NCBI GenBank assembly: GCA_040376995.1
Contig: JBEIPP010000016.1
Span: 1-27,623 of the forward strand
Direction of reading: 5' to 3'
Source: UBA4416 sp040376995
GTDB lineage: Bacteria; Bacteroidota; Bacteroidia; B-17B0; Aurantibacillaceae
Length of the DNA: 27,623 bases
The translations under genes and the position numbers were made by a program. The notes beneath the pieces were generated by a model, which was not told where the DNA came from, ran no database searches, and saw only the letters and a program-made list of their open reading frames with translations. Shown here in pieces: positions 1 to 8,322 of the stretch (position 1 is its first letter; each line of letters starts with the position of its first letter).

Positions 1-143
1 AGTTGAAAGCTTAATAAAACAGACACTTTTTTGACTGAAGCATAGTAACCACTATGATGAAGGAGAAAAAGTGGCAAAGCGTTCTGTTTTGAAGAGGTTT
101 CAGCTCGTAATAGATTTTCTAATGCGTAATCTGGGTTAAACAT
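1..143. other. Left-edge nested inverted repeats with an open minus-strand frame
   Basis: Seen directly: four nested inverted-repeat arms. Bases 1-8 pair with about 109-116, AAAACAGA (about 17-24) with TCTGTTTT (about 83-90), CACTTTTT with AAAAAGTG, and CATAGT with ACTATG around an AACC loop. The reverse strand is also open from an ATG at 143 to the window edge (47 codons, beginning MFNPDYALEN), with an AGGTGG-like sequence before it. It could be the end of a mobile element, a structured RNA, or the 5' part of a minus-strand gene cut by the edge. I do not recognise the peptide or the fold. Confidence 0.3.
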
Positions 144-403
144 GGCATACCACCTGCCTCTCGGTAAACAGGTATGACAATAAAAAACAATAATTTAGAC
201 ATATAAAATAGTCAAGTGCCTTATCAGGATCCGTTTTCAAATACAAAAGATTGTGGATATCAATTTACTGTTGTAAAAAACTTATATACTAAAGCTTTTC
301 AAAATCAAGGGCAACAGGAACTAATTTTTTGTTTTCATCAATCTCGTTTTTTATGAACTAATAATTTAGAATAATAAAAGGCAAAGATTTTAATTTTACC
401 AAA
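144..403. other. AT-rich stretch, no gene seen
   Basis: Stops are frequent in all frames. The only visible structure is a small hairpin near the left end (ACCTG about 152-156 with CAGGT about 170-174). Nothing else can be supported here. Confidence 0.4.
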
Positions 404-806
404 ATGTATGTCGTACTTAACATCCCTCTAAAAGTAGATAAGTACGCTCATATACATGAACAAGCTAATATGACCGTAGGTGGTGGTGGATTATCTGATG
501 TTATGAATGTGATTTGTAAATATGGTTTAGTTTCTGAAAAGTATATACAGAGAAAAAAAAGAAGCTCATAACCAATCAGTACTTGATCCTAAAATAAAGT
601 TGATTTTGAAGCTATATTTACAGTTGAAGAAAATACTTATGATACTTTTTTAGGTAAAGCTCCAGAAAAATTTACTTAACTAGAAAAGGAGTGTGATTGA
701 TATTTTATGTATCTGCATCCAATGTGTTATACAAAACCACTTGCATTATATTACATAAAAAGCTATTCCAGCTGCTATCAGTAAAAAATTAGGAATTACT
801 AAATAA
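404..806 (+). pseudogene. Decayed gene of unknown family with frameshifts
   Basis: An ATG at 404 opens a 55-codon frame (MYVVLNIPLK...) that stops at 571. Reading continues sensibly only by changing frame. Removing one A from the A8 run near 553-560 gives EAHNQSVLDPKIK. Adding one A near 595-598 gives VDFEAIFTVEENTYDTFLGK up to a stop near 677. A last piece, KAIPAAISKKLGITK, ends at a TAA at 804-806, just before a strong terminator. I infer one ancestral gene of roughly 130 codons, broken by homopolymer indels and further decay in 680-750. Sequencing error in homopolymers could explain part of it. I do not recognise the family. Confidence 0.35.
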
Positions 807-821
807 GCTTTAAAATAAACT

Positions 822-870
822 AATTAAGAACCCTTAGTGAAAAACTTTCGCTAAGGGTTCTTAATTTTAT
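822..870 (+). terminator. Strong hairpin terminator
   Basis: A near-perfect inverted repeat of about 20 bp (arm core AAGAACCCTTAG, returning as CTAAGGGTTCTT, one G-T pair) with a short AACT-like loop, followed by TTTTAT. It begins 16 bases after the last stop of the decayed gene, so it probably ended that transcript. It also insulates the coiled-coil gene downstream. Confidence 0.75.
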
Positions 871-872
871 AC

Positions 873-880
873 TAATTTTG
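873..880 (+). promoter_or_regulatory. Possible -7 box (TAATTTTG)
   Basis: TAATTTTG matches the Bacteroidota -7 consensus TAnnTTTG and lies 32 bases before the preferred start codon at 912. No clear -33 TTG is visible, because that position falls inside the terminator hairpin. Transcription would begin near 887, leaving a short leader. Confidence 0.4.
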
Positions 881-911
881 GAGGAAATATTATTTTGTAA
901 TGGAGGAAAAC

Positions 912-1820
912 ATGTCTAACGAAAATCGTAAAAAATCAGGACTTCTGTGGATATTAATTGCATTATTAGCAATTACCAATGGTGTTACATTTTGGATGTA
1001 TACACAAGAAAAAAATAAAGCCGCAAGTGAAATTATTGTAAAAGAACAAGTTATTGTAGAACGCGATAATGTAAAAGGAGAATTATTACAATTACAAAAA
1101 GACTATGCTAATTTACAAACTAATGATAAAGCTTTGCAAGCTGAGATTGATGCTAAAAAAGCTGAGATTGCTCAGTTACTAGAAGATGCTGAAAAGCATA
1201 AGGGAGATGCGTATATCATTTCGAAATTGAAAAAAGAATCTGAAACTTTGCGTCAAATCATGAGAGGTTATGTTAGAACTATTGACTCTTTAGGCACATT
1301 AAATAAAACATTAATAGTAGAAAAAGATAATGTATTAAAAGAGTTAGATTCTGAAAAAGGCAAAACAACCACTTTAAATAAAGAAAAAGAAGATTTAAAA
1401 GCAACTATTCAAAAAGGATCTATTTTAACTTGTTTTAATATTTTAGCGAAAGGTGTTAAGTTTAAGAGTGGTGGAAAAAAAGAAAGCGAAACAAGTAAAG
1501 CTTCTCGTGCCGAAAAAATTAAAGTATCGTTTTCTTTAGGAGAAAACAAAATAGCTAAAGCTGGCGAGAAAACAGTATTTGTTCGAATTGTAACTCCTGA
1601 TGGCAAAGAGATGGCAAAAAACTATGATGACAATTATCGTTTTTCTTTTGATAAATCAAGTGGATATTTTGCTGGCAAACAAGCTTTAAATTATGCAAAT
1701 GCTGAGATCAGTGGTGTTACATACTGTGAAGGAAAAGATCCATTAGTATCTGGTAATTATATTATTGAGGTAGTTTGTGATGGTGTTATTATTGGCAGTA
1801 CAAACTTACGATTAGATTAA
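912..1820 (+). CDS. Membrane-anchored coiled-coil protein, unknown function
   Basis: About 302 residues. A short basic N-terminus (NENRKK) precedes one membrane helix (LLWILIALLAITNGVTFWMY). Then comes a long heptad-like coiled coil rich in K, E, L and Q over about 35-165, and a C-terminal part that looks beta-rich (about 200-302, ending ISGVTYCEGKDPLVSGNYIIEV...). The layout predicts a cytoplasmic tail, one membrane pass and a periplasmic rod with a small head domain. The family resembles hypothetical proteins of Bacteroidota, and no enzymatic motif is visible. An ATG at 900 is in frame, but 912 has GGAGG five bases upstream and is preferred. The gene is monocistronic, between a promoter-like box and a clean terminator. 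Confidence 0.85.
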   Translation: MSNENRKKSGLLWILIALLAITNGVTFWMYTQEKNKAASEIIVKEQVIVERDNVKGELLQLQKDYANLQTNDKALQAEIDAKKAEIAQLLEDAEKHKGDAYIISKLKKESETLRQIMRGYVRTIDSLGTLNKTLIVEKDNVLKELDSEKGKTTTLNKEKEDLKATIQKGSILTCFNILAKGVKFKSGGKKESETSKASRAEKIKVSFSLGENKIAKAGEKTVFVRIVTPDGKEMAKNYDDNYRFSFDKSSGYFAGKQALNYANAEISGVTYCEGKDPLVSGNYIIEVVCDGVIIGSTNLRLD

Positions 1821-1833
1821 TAAAAGAGTATTT

Positions 1834-1868
1834 AAAAGCCCTATGAAACAATTCATAGGGCTTTTTTT
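1834..1868. terminator. Bidirectional intrinsic terminator
   Basis: AAAAGCCCTATGAA and TTCATAGGGCTTTTTTT form a 14-bp stem with an ACAA loop. It has a long T-run for the plus-strand coiled-coil gene and a shorter TTTT on the other side. That second run could end the long minus-strand transcript arriving from leuS. Confidence 0.85.
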
Positions 1869-1928
1869 ATTAATAAATTACCTATTTGCCATTGGTTTTT
1901 GAGATTTTACAATCTCTTTTTTTACTGG

Positions 1929-2405
1929 TTAGGCAACTACTTCTCCCATTTTTATTTCTTCTGCTGGTTTTAATTCACTCTTTATATATTTTACTTTTTC
2001 TTTAACAACTTTTGTTCCTGGCTTTGGTTTTATACATGTTTTAGTTGTGTCTTTAGCAATTGGATTTGCTCTCACGCGACCCATAATATTATTATGGTCA
2101 ATTTATACGTCCCCTTTTGTTGTTTGCTGTGTTTGAGCAACTCCAGTTGAACCATTTAATAACCATATTACAAAAGTAAAATATACAATCACAGCAAAGC
2201 GTTTTGTAAAATGAAACTCTTTAAACTCATTATAAAATGCATCAAAACTCAATGATGTTAATTGTGTCTTTTCAAAACGACCACACACTTTTTCGTTTTG
2301 CTTGCCCATAAAAAATACTTTGATTTCTTCTATTGATTTATTACTAAAATCAACTACTGTTTTTACACATTTACCGCAAAATGCGCCTTGCTCGTTTTGA
2401 GTCAT
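1929..2405 (-). pseudogene. CGRF-type zinc-finger membrane protein broken by an in-frame stop
   Basis: The first 100 codons from an ATG at 2405 carry the N-terminal Cys domain seen in many Bacteroidota membrane proteins (AFCGKC...VVDFS...VCGRF), then a membrane helix (AVIVYFTFVIWLL) and TGVAQTQ. The frame stops with TAA at 2103-2105, then continues without a shift for a further 58 codons (IDHNNIMGRV... to MGEVVA) to a stop at 1929-1931. The MGRV segment is what I expect after the helix in this family, so one point mutation probably split the gene. The N-terminus also seems short: relatives start with a segment like PC.ENW before the MT, and the bases upstream look like a degraded version of it. 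Readthrough of the TAA is a less likely alternative. Confidence 0.6.
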
Positions 2406-2444
2406 TATTATAGATGTTGCGGAAAAATAAACCTAATCTTTTAT

Positions 2445-3527
2445 TTACAAAATCTTTGTCCACTCAAATTTATCATTTCTAATCTTCCATATAAAACCAT
2501 CGATGACGTAATGGAATAATTGAGGTAATGCTAATAATGGAACAATAATATTGAGTGTGTTTTTTGATACACTATGGCTTATGTTTTTAAAAATTGTAAA
2601 TACTGAGTTGTGTTCTTTCCAAACGAGGGCATCCCAAAATCCTTCTTCTACATAGGCAAAAATAATAAGCGGCAACAAAAAAATGAGTAAGCTAAATTTT
2701 CCATACACTAATTTTAAAAAACTGGCAGAAGTGCTATTGGAATAGGTTTTTTTACCATGAATCCAAACAAGTGTGATATAGGGAACGCCATGGCATACAA
2801 CATTTAAAAAGGTAAATACAAAATCACTATTAAAATAAATAATACCTATATACCACGATAATGCGGTACCTAATACAATACAGTTTTTTTGTAAATTAAT
2901 AACCTTAGTGTGAATAGAAGATTGAACCTCTGCGATGAAGTAAAATATAAGTAACAAAAAAAACACAACGATCACGATGTTGGATAAAATTGTTGTGCCT
3001 GCAGTTAATATAAAATCTCCCTTTAAAAACCAACTAAAATTTCTATCAGGAGAAAAATGCCAGTAAACTATTGGGAGAACAGTAACGCCATAAATTGTAA
3101 AAGCATCAATACGGTTTTTGATTTTTGAATACGTGTTTTTTCGACTGTAAATTTTTAGAAATCCGTATTGCTGTCGGATAAAATGATATACAGCAAAATA
3201 AGCTAAACATCGCCAAAACAACATACTGCTGATAGTGTGTAATATAATACTAGCCACTAGTAATAAAATGGGTAAACAAAAAAATAAATTACGGTGTTTA
3301 TTAATAAGCGGTTTATCTACATAGGTTCTGTAAATAGTACTATATACATGACCTACATCTATAAACACTACCAAAAACAACCACGCAAACTCAGGCAATG
3401 TATCGGACTCAAAAAATAAATTAGGAATAAAAAACAGGATTGCGACACACAAAAAGGGAATACTTAAGATGCCGATGGATTCAACTTTTGAATTACCAAT
3501 CCAATTATGCTGTTGTAACTTTATCAT
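2445..3527 (-). CDS. Polytopic membrane protein, last gene of the polyamine cluster
   Basis: About 360 residues with some nine or ten hydrophobic segments, so an integral inner-membrane protein. Conserved-looking polar motifs sit at or inside the helices: DVGHVYSTIYRTY near residue 57, YHFIRQQYGF near 115, VCHGVPYITLVWIHGKK near 245 and FHYVIDGFIW near the C-terminus. The repeated His, Arg and Gln residues suggest a membrane enzyme or transporter site, but I do not recognise a named family. An ATG at 3527 is preferred over a TTG at 3536. It overlaps the end of the FAD enzyme gene by 23 bases, so the two are probably translationally coupled and act together. Confidence 0.85.
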   Translation of the reverse strand: MIKLQQHNWIGNSKVESIGILSIPFLCVAILFFIPNLFFESDTLPEFAWLFLVVFIDVGHVYSTIYRTYVDKPLINKHRNLFFCLPILLLVASIILHTISSMLFWRCLAYFAVYHFIRQQYGFLKIYSRKNTYSKIKNRIDAFTIYGVTVLPIVYWHFSPDRNFSWFLKGDFILTAGTTILSNIVIVVFFLLLIFYFIAEVQSSIHTKVINLQKNCIVLGTALSWYIGIIYFNSDFVFTFLNVVCHGVPYITLVWIHGKKTYSNSTSASFLKLVYGKFSLLIFLLPLIIFAYVEEGFWDALVWKEHNSVFTIFKNISHSVSKNTLNIIVPLLALPQLFHYVIDGFIWKIRNDKFEWTKIL

Positions 3528-5157
3528 GTAAAGCAATTATTTGTTTTGCAGCATTAATTCCTTGTGAAAAACCTTCTTCAAAAATGGAGACACCAGATAA
3601 ATCGGTATGAGCGAAAAACAACTTATTGTCAATAGGCTTGCTATAAATATCTTTGTCTGAATTAAATATAAAATCCGGCACTGGTTTTATCATGCCGTGT
3701 CCCCAGATTTTAATATCGATGTTGGTTATATATTTTTCAATATCTTGATGAGCCATTTTAAAATCTAAAATAATTTCATTTACCCAATCTTCATGTGTTT
3801 TTTCTCTCGCATATTTTCTCGCTTCCTTTACCGGAAGATCTACCAGAGGCAAATAGTAAGTTAAAACGGAACCCTGACTGTTTTTAGTTAAATGTTGATG
3901 ACAAGCATTTACATATCCTAAAGACTTACTTTGATATATAACGTTATCCCAAGATAATGGTTCTCCCTTATATTCTGGTAATTCCGAAACTGTAATATTA
4001 GCAACCATCCAAGGAGTATATTCAAGCGAGAGACTTGAGGCTCTGCGTTGAGTTAAAGATTCTGACAACAAATAATTATTTATATACTGTGGCGTAGAAA
4101 GTATAGCTTGATTTGAAATATATTTAATGCATTCTTCCGTTAATGTATTATACGTTACAATTTCCACTTTGTCGTTTATTGTCGTTACAGATGTAATTAA
4201 ATGATTGGTTCTAATTTTGTTTTTACAAGATAGGGCTAGTTTATTAACTAAAAATGAGTTTCCTTCGGGCCATGTTAAAACGGCCGACGATTCAGCGTTG
4301 GCAGCTTTAGCTCGTCGTGCACAAAAATAATGTAAGCCAGCATAAGCACTTGTATCTTCAAGCGTTGAGCCATAATCATCTTTGCAACAATAATTTAAGT
4401 ACCACAACAAATGTGGAGAAGAGTAGTTGTGGTTTTCTAAAAAATCAGCAAATGATATTTTGTCGAGTGTTCTGTATTCTTCATCTTTTGAAGAATTAGC
4501 TACGGGAATTTCGAACACGGGTTTCCCATCTGAACCTATTTTATGACGGTATTCATTAACTAAAGTAAAAAACCTTGATATCTCTTTTTTTTCTTCGTCT
4601 GACACACCAAAATTGGGAATTAAGCCTTCTTGCCAATGTCCATTAATAAACAAACGCTCTTCTGGGTCAAAGCATAAGTAGTATTCGTTGTATATCGGTA
4701 ATTGATTACTGTCAAACCCAGTTATGATTTGATGTTGATGTAAAAAATCAATTAGTTCGGTGTTTGAATTATTTACTATTGGTAAATAATGTGCTGCCCA
4801 AGGATAAGATGAAATCGCATTTATATCGGAGATTGCATTGCCACCATACTTAGGGGCTAAATCAAATAAGATAAAATCGTTAACGTTGTTTTTTTCTAAA
4901 TAATAAGCTGCACTTAATCCGCTTACTCCAGCACCAATGATCACAAGAGGGAGTTCTATAGTTTTGCTTGGTTTACCTTTAAAGCCATCTCTTATAATGT
5001 GACCTGCTTTTGCATTATCATTGATGATTGTACCAGTAATTACTTTTTTTGTTGAACATGATGTGCCTATAATAGATGGCAGTAAAGTAAAGGCAGAAAC
5101 CGTTAGTAACGATTTTTTTACAAATTCTCTGCGAGAAATATTATTGTATGTGCGCAT
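3505..5157 (-). CDS. Tat-exported FAD-dependent amine-oxidase-like oxidoreductase
   Basis: About 550 residues. The N-terminus reads MRTYNNISRREFVKKSLLT..., a twin-arginine signal (SRREF) followed by a hydrophobic stretch, so the folded enzyme is likely exported with its cofactor. A GTSC just after it could be a lipid-attachment site, but the -3 residue is not the usual Leu. A Rossmann FAD motif (VIIGAGVSGLSAAYYLE, about 72-88) and a following acidic strand end (LFDL) fit the flavin amine-oxidase/NAD(P)-binding superfamily. The C-terminal part (FFAHTDLSG...FEEGFSQGINAAKQI) matches the closing FAD motif. A longer start at 5178 is possible; 5157 gives a normal Tat n-region. Sitting after an aminopropyltransferase, it may oxidise a polyamine or its product, which is inference. 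Confidence 0.85.
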   Translation of the reverse strand: MRTYNNISRREFVKKSLLTVSAFTLLPSIIGTSCSTKKVITGTIINDNAKAGHIIRDGFKGKPSKTIELPLVIIGAGVSGLSAAYYLEKNNVNDFILFDLAPKYGGNAISDINAISSYPWAAHYLPIVNNSNTELIDFLHQHQIITGFDSNQLPIYNEYYLCFDPEERLFINGHWQEGLIPNFGVSDEEKKEISRFFTLVNEYRHKIGSDGKPVFEIPVANSSKDEEYRTLDKISFADFLENHNYSSPHLLWYLNYCCKDDYGSTLEDTSAYAGLHYFCARRAKAANAESSAVLTWPEGNSFLVNKLALSCKNKIRTNHLITSVTTINDKVEIVTYNTLTEECIKYISNQAILSTPQYINNYLLSESLTQRRASSLSLEYTPWMVANITVSELPEYKGEPLSWDNVIYQSKSLGYVNACHQHLTKNSQGSVLTYYLPLVDLPVKEARKYAREKTHEDWVNEIILDFKMAHQDIEKYITNIDIKIWGHGMIKPVPDFIFNSDKDIYSKPIDNKLFFAHTDLSGVSIFEEGFSQGINAAKQIIALHDKVTTA

Positions 5158-6640
5158 ATTTTGCCCACTCATGTTCAAACAAATTTACGAGTACCTGATT
5201 ATTCAATTTATTAATCTCTGAAGATGATACTCTCATGTCATTTGGAAAATCTTGCATACTTAACCAGGTTGTGGTATTAAAAAATTTTGTATCAAGGGGA
5301 TAGTTCTTTAAAATTGTCTTTTCTTTTTCACACAACACATAACCCCACTCTCCAAAAGATGGCACATAACTGTGGTATGGTGTTGTTTGAAATCCAACAC
5401 TCTTAATAGTATTATTAATACACCAAAATGATTTACTGGCAAAATATGGTGAAGTGGATTGAACAACCGCAATGCCTTTTTGAGTAAGGCTTTTATAAAG
5501 CAGTTTATAAAAGCTATTCGTATATAGTTTGCCTACCGAATAATTAGAAGGATCTGGAAAATCTACAATTGCTAAATCAAATAGTAAAGTATTCTCCTTA
5601 AGCCAAACAAATGCATCTTTATTTATAATAGTTAGCTTTGGATGACTTAGTGAACTTTGGTTTAATTGTTTTAATAATTGATTCTCTTTAAATAATGCAA
5701 TCATTTGGTCGTCTAAATCAACTAAAACCACTTTTTCAATTTGCTTTAACTTCAATAGTTCTCGCAGTGCCAGCCCGTCTCCTCCGCCTAAAATTAAAAC
5801 TGTTTTTGCCGCCGGATTTTTTAGAACAGCCGGATAAACAAGTGATTCATGATATCGGTATTCGTCGCGCGAGCTAAATTGTAAATTACCATTTAAATAC
5901 AATCTAATATCATCATTGTTTCGGGTTACAATAATTCGTTGGTATTTGGAGCTTTTTGAAACAATAATTTTTTCTTGATATGCTAACGATTCTGACCAAC
6001 TTAATATGGTTTCGCTAAAAGCAAAACAGATACATAGCACAACGACTACAAGTACGGAAGAAGTTTTAAGTGTGATTTTAACTTTAGGCGCGGCTTTTAA
6101 ATAGTCTATTAAAAAATAGGCAATTGTAGCATTAAACATACCAAACAAATAGGACGTTTTCAAAAGCCCTAAAAAAGGAACAAATACAAGTGGAAATAGT
6201 AGAGAGGCAAAAAGTGCTCCAACGTAATCGAACGAAAATATTTTTGCAACTAAGTCATCAAACGAAAAGCGAACCTTTAATATTCTCAACATTAACGGAA
6301 TTTCTAAGCCAACAAGTGAGCCGATGATAAACACAATCAAGTAGAGGAAAAACTGAAAAGAAGAGATAAAATTAAATCCAATGAACAGCATGGTTGAACT
6401 TAGTCCGCCAAAAATGCCCACTAATAATTCAACAATTATAAATGTTTTAAGAAGATTTGTTTTGAAGTATTTTGAAATGTAAGAACCAACGCCCATAGCA
6501 AACAAATACACGCCTATGACCGTAGAAAATTGTGTGACAGAGTCACCCAGTAAATAGCTAGCAGCTGTTGATGCAACTAGCTCATAGATTAGGCCACAAG
6601 TAGCAACTACAAATACTGAAAACAAAAACACAAAACGCAT
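5141..6640 (-). CDS. speE: Membrane-embedded spermidine synthase homologue (aminopropyltransferase)
   Basis: 499 residues. About 215 N-terminal residues form some seven membrane helices (CGLIYELVASTAASYLLGDS is typical of membrane-fused spermidine synthases). The C-terminal half is a class I methyltransferase-fold aminopropyltransferase: NLQFSSRDEYRYHE (252-265), SAM-type loop GGGDG (285-289), acidic ribose site VDLDD (307-311) and catalytic-region DFPDP (D360, D363). The expected reaction moves an aminopropyl group from decarboxylated SAM, made by the SpeD encoded five genes upstream, to an amine acceptor. The membrane domain suggests the acceptor or product is at the membrane. Its end overlaps the FAD enzyme gene by 17 bases. 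The gene symbol is by homology only; the acceptor need not be putrescine. Confidence 0.9.
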   Translation of the reverse strand: MRFVFLFSVFVVATCGLIYELVASTAASYLLGDSVTQFSTVIGVYLFAMGVGSYISKYFKTNLLKTFIIVELLVGIFGGLSSTMLFIGFNFISSFQFFLYLIVFIIGSLVGLEIPLMLRILKVRFSFDDLVAKIFSFDYVGALFASLLFPLVFVPFLGLLKTSYLFGMFNATIAYFLIDYLKAAPKVKITLKTSSVLVVVVLCICFAFSETILSWSESLAYQEKIIVSKSSKYQRIIVTRNNDDIRLYLNGNLQFSSRDEYRYHESLVYPAVLKNPAAKTVLILGGGDGLALRELLKLKQIEKVVLVDLDDQMIALFKENQLLKQLNQSSLSHPKLTIINKDAFVWLKENTLLFDLAIVDFPDPSNYSVGKLYTNSFYKLLYKSLTQKGIAVVQSTSPYFASKSFWCINNTIKSVGFQTTPYHSYVPSFGEWGYVLCEKEKTILKNYPLDTKFFNTTTWLSMQDFPNDMRVSSSEINKLNNQVLVNLFEHEWAKYAHIQ

Positions 6641-6644
6641 CCTG

Positions 6645-6851
6645 TTAATGAATAGCTGAACTAATAATAATAGCTAATCCTAACATGCATGAAGCAACAA
6701 CTATAGCAAGAGATATATTTTTATTTTCAATAATTTCTTTCCACAAGTTATAAGGAGTTAATTTATCAATGATGATAAATGATAATACTAAAACTATTAT
6801 GCCAATTCCAGCAAACAGTAGTGAGTTTAAAACGTGTTGTAAATTTACCAT
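6645..6851 (-). CDS. DUF350 family two-helix membrane protein
   Basis: 68 residues with two hydrophobic helices (about 8-29 and 48-67) joined by a short loop. The pattern LTPYNLWKEIIENKNISLAIV...LGLAIIISSAIH matches DUF350 (YjfL-like), which is usually made of such two-helix units. Four bases separate its stop from the spermidine synthase start, and its start follows the small His-tailed protein by nine bases. DUF350 proteins recur beside DUF4178 and membrane spermidine synthase genes in other bacteria as I recall it. The biochemical role is unknown. Confidence 0.85.
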   Translation of the reverse strand: MVNLQHVLNSLLFAGIGIIVLVLSFIIIDKLTPYNLWKEIIENKNISLAIVVASCMLGLAIIISSAIH

Positions 6852-6860
6852 GATTTTATT

Positions 6861-7046
6861 TTATTTATGATGACTATTTGAATAGGAGTGATCGCCTCCT
6901 TCATGCTCTGAACTTGTTGAATTGTAAATAAAGATGCCGTTTAGTTGCAAATAAAAGTACCCTATAAAAAGCAATGATATAAAAATAACATAGCCTTTTA
7001 ATCCTTTTATTGATATTATTTTCGATACTCTTTCTAAATTAATCAT
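6861..7046 (-). CDS. Small single-pass membrane protein with His/acidic tail
   Basis: 61 residues from the ATG at 7046, which overlaps the stop of the preceding DUF4178 gene by eight bases (ATGATTAA). A longer frame from 7091 exists but would overlap by 53 bases. A basic N-terminus, one helix (GYVIFISLLFIGYFYLQL) and a C-terminal tail with EHEGGDHSYSNSHHK predict a tail outside the cytoplasm. The five His and several acidic residues could bind a metal. I know no named family. Its position between DUF4178 and DUF350 genes argues that it is part of the same complex. Confidence 0.7.
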   Translation of the reverse strand: MINLERVSKIISIKGLKGYVIFISLLFIGYFYLQLNGIFIYNSTSSEHEGGDHSYSNSHHK

Positions 7047-8322
7047 AATTATATGGGGAATAATTGCTGTTATACCATTGTTTTCTATCAAAACGGCTTC
7101 GTTTATAGCTTATATATAATGGAAATATTAGTAAACATAAGAGAACTATAATAAAGTTAGATAAAATATCTACATTTTCTTTTACCACTACTGATAAAGA
7201 ACCAAAAGACTTATTTATATCATTAGTTACAAGTAAATTATAATGGTATCTGCCTTTTTTTAGCTGTCCTACTGATAATGTGGAGTTATTAGAACCCTCA
7301 CTCCAACTTTCTCCATCAGTATATCCTGAATAGTATTCTAAAGAACCACTAAAATAATATTGATCGCCCGTTGTTTCGTTTACCAGTGTAAAATCAGTTT
7401 CAAGCCAATTATAATTTAAATTACTAGTTAATACGAAATCTGCCGCACAGTTGTCTCTGGTTATTTCAAAGGGTAACGAAACATAAGTTCTTTGCGATAA
7501 ATTATCGTTTTGAGAATAGTATTGAGAAGAAACTTCTTTAGGTGTAGTTATATATGTTGAAAGAATAAATTGACTAATGATAAGTATAATCACTGAAATG
7601 ACTGATAAACGTCTGAGATGATCTTGACTAAAATTTAAGCTGAATGGCTGGTTTGGGGCTATTCCATCTTTAGTTGGTAAATCCACATCTTCTTTAATCC
7701 AACTTTTTACCGTTTTATGATCAATGTATTCGCCATGGTACCAAAATATCTCGTCCTTTGTTTTTTCGTATGAAAGTATATAAGGTGGATTCACATAATC
7801 AGCCGATGTGGAATAATTTTTATCTAAAATGTCATCAAAAAATTCACCCTCAGCGAGCTTAACTTTATATTTATACTTACTATATAATTGGTAATTACCT
7901 GTTTTTGGGAGAGTAATACTTTTAACATTTTCAAAACTTTGAGCGTAATATTTAGATGGCTTAATGAGCGTAAAATGCCCGTCGCTTTCATTTAAAGTCC
8001 AATAACCAATGATAGGGTGAAATAACGTGTACTCGAACCATATAGTTTTATAACTAGTTTCCTCTTTAGCTATAAAATTAATTAATACAAATTCTAACTC
8101 TTCAATTTTAAAAACGGTTCCAACTTTAAAAGTCTTTTCTTTTATTTTGGTAATGTTGTAATTGCTTTTTATAGGTTTTTGCTTGTCGTATATACTATAA
8201 GCACCACAATGGCCGCAACAAAAACTAGCCGCTTTTTGATGCGTATATAATTTTATATCCCTGTTACATTTAGCACAAGGAACAATTTTAGGACTTGGGT
8301 ATTTATTATTTATACCAATCAT
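7039..8322 (-). CDS. DUF4178 protein with zinc ribbon and two C-terminal membrane helices
   Basis: 427 residues. A zinc ribbon begins the protein (CAKC about 16-19, CGHC about 36-39). It is followed by DUF4178-type beta-rich sequence (KEKTFKVGTVFKIEELEFVL... and YWTLNESDGHFTLI) and a hydrophobic helix (SVISVIILIISQFILSTYI, about 242-260). A roughly 130-residue domain likely lies outside the cytoplasm, and a second helix (NFIIVLLCLLIFPLYISY) closes the protein near the C-terminus. It overlaps the shorter DUF4178 gene upstream by 17 bases. The shared ribbon plus DUF4178 layout suggests duplication, with this copy gaining the membrane part. Function is unknown. Confidence 0.8.
   Translation of the reverse strand: MIGINNKYPSPKIVPCAKCNRDIKLYTHQKAASFCCGHCGAYSIYDKQKPIKSNYNITKIKEKTFKVGTVFKIEELEFVLINFIAKEETSYKTIWFEYTLFHPIIGYWTLNESDGHFTLIKPSKYYAQSFENVKSITLPKTGNYQLYSKYKYKVKLAEGEFFDDILDKNYSTSADYVNPPYILSYEKTKDEIFWYHGEYIDHKTVKSWIKEDVDLPTKDGIAPNQPFSLNFSQDHLRRLSVISVIILIISQFILSTYITTPKEVSSQYYSQNDNLSQRTYVSLPFEITRDNCAADFVLTSNLNYNWLETDFTLVNETTGDQYYFSGSLEYYSGYTDGESWSEGSNNSTLSVGQLKKGRYHYNLLVTNDINKSFGSLSVVVKENVDILSNFIIVLLCLLIFPLYISYKRSRFDRKQWYNSNYSPYNYD

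Noticed and set aside
1..143. 6S RNA, tmRNA or RNase P RNA at the left edge
   Set aside because: The arms are suggestive, but none of the conserved sequence elements of these RNAs is present.
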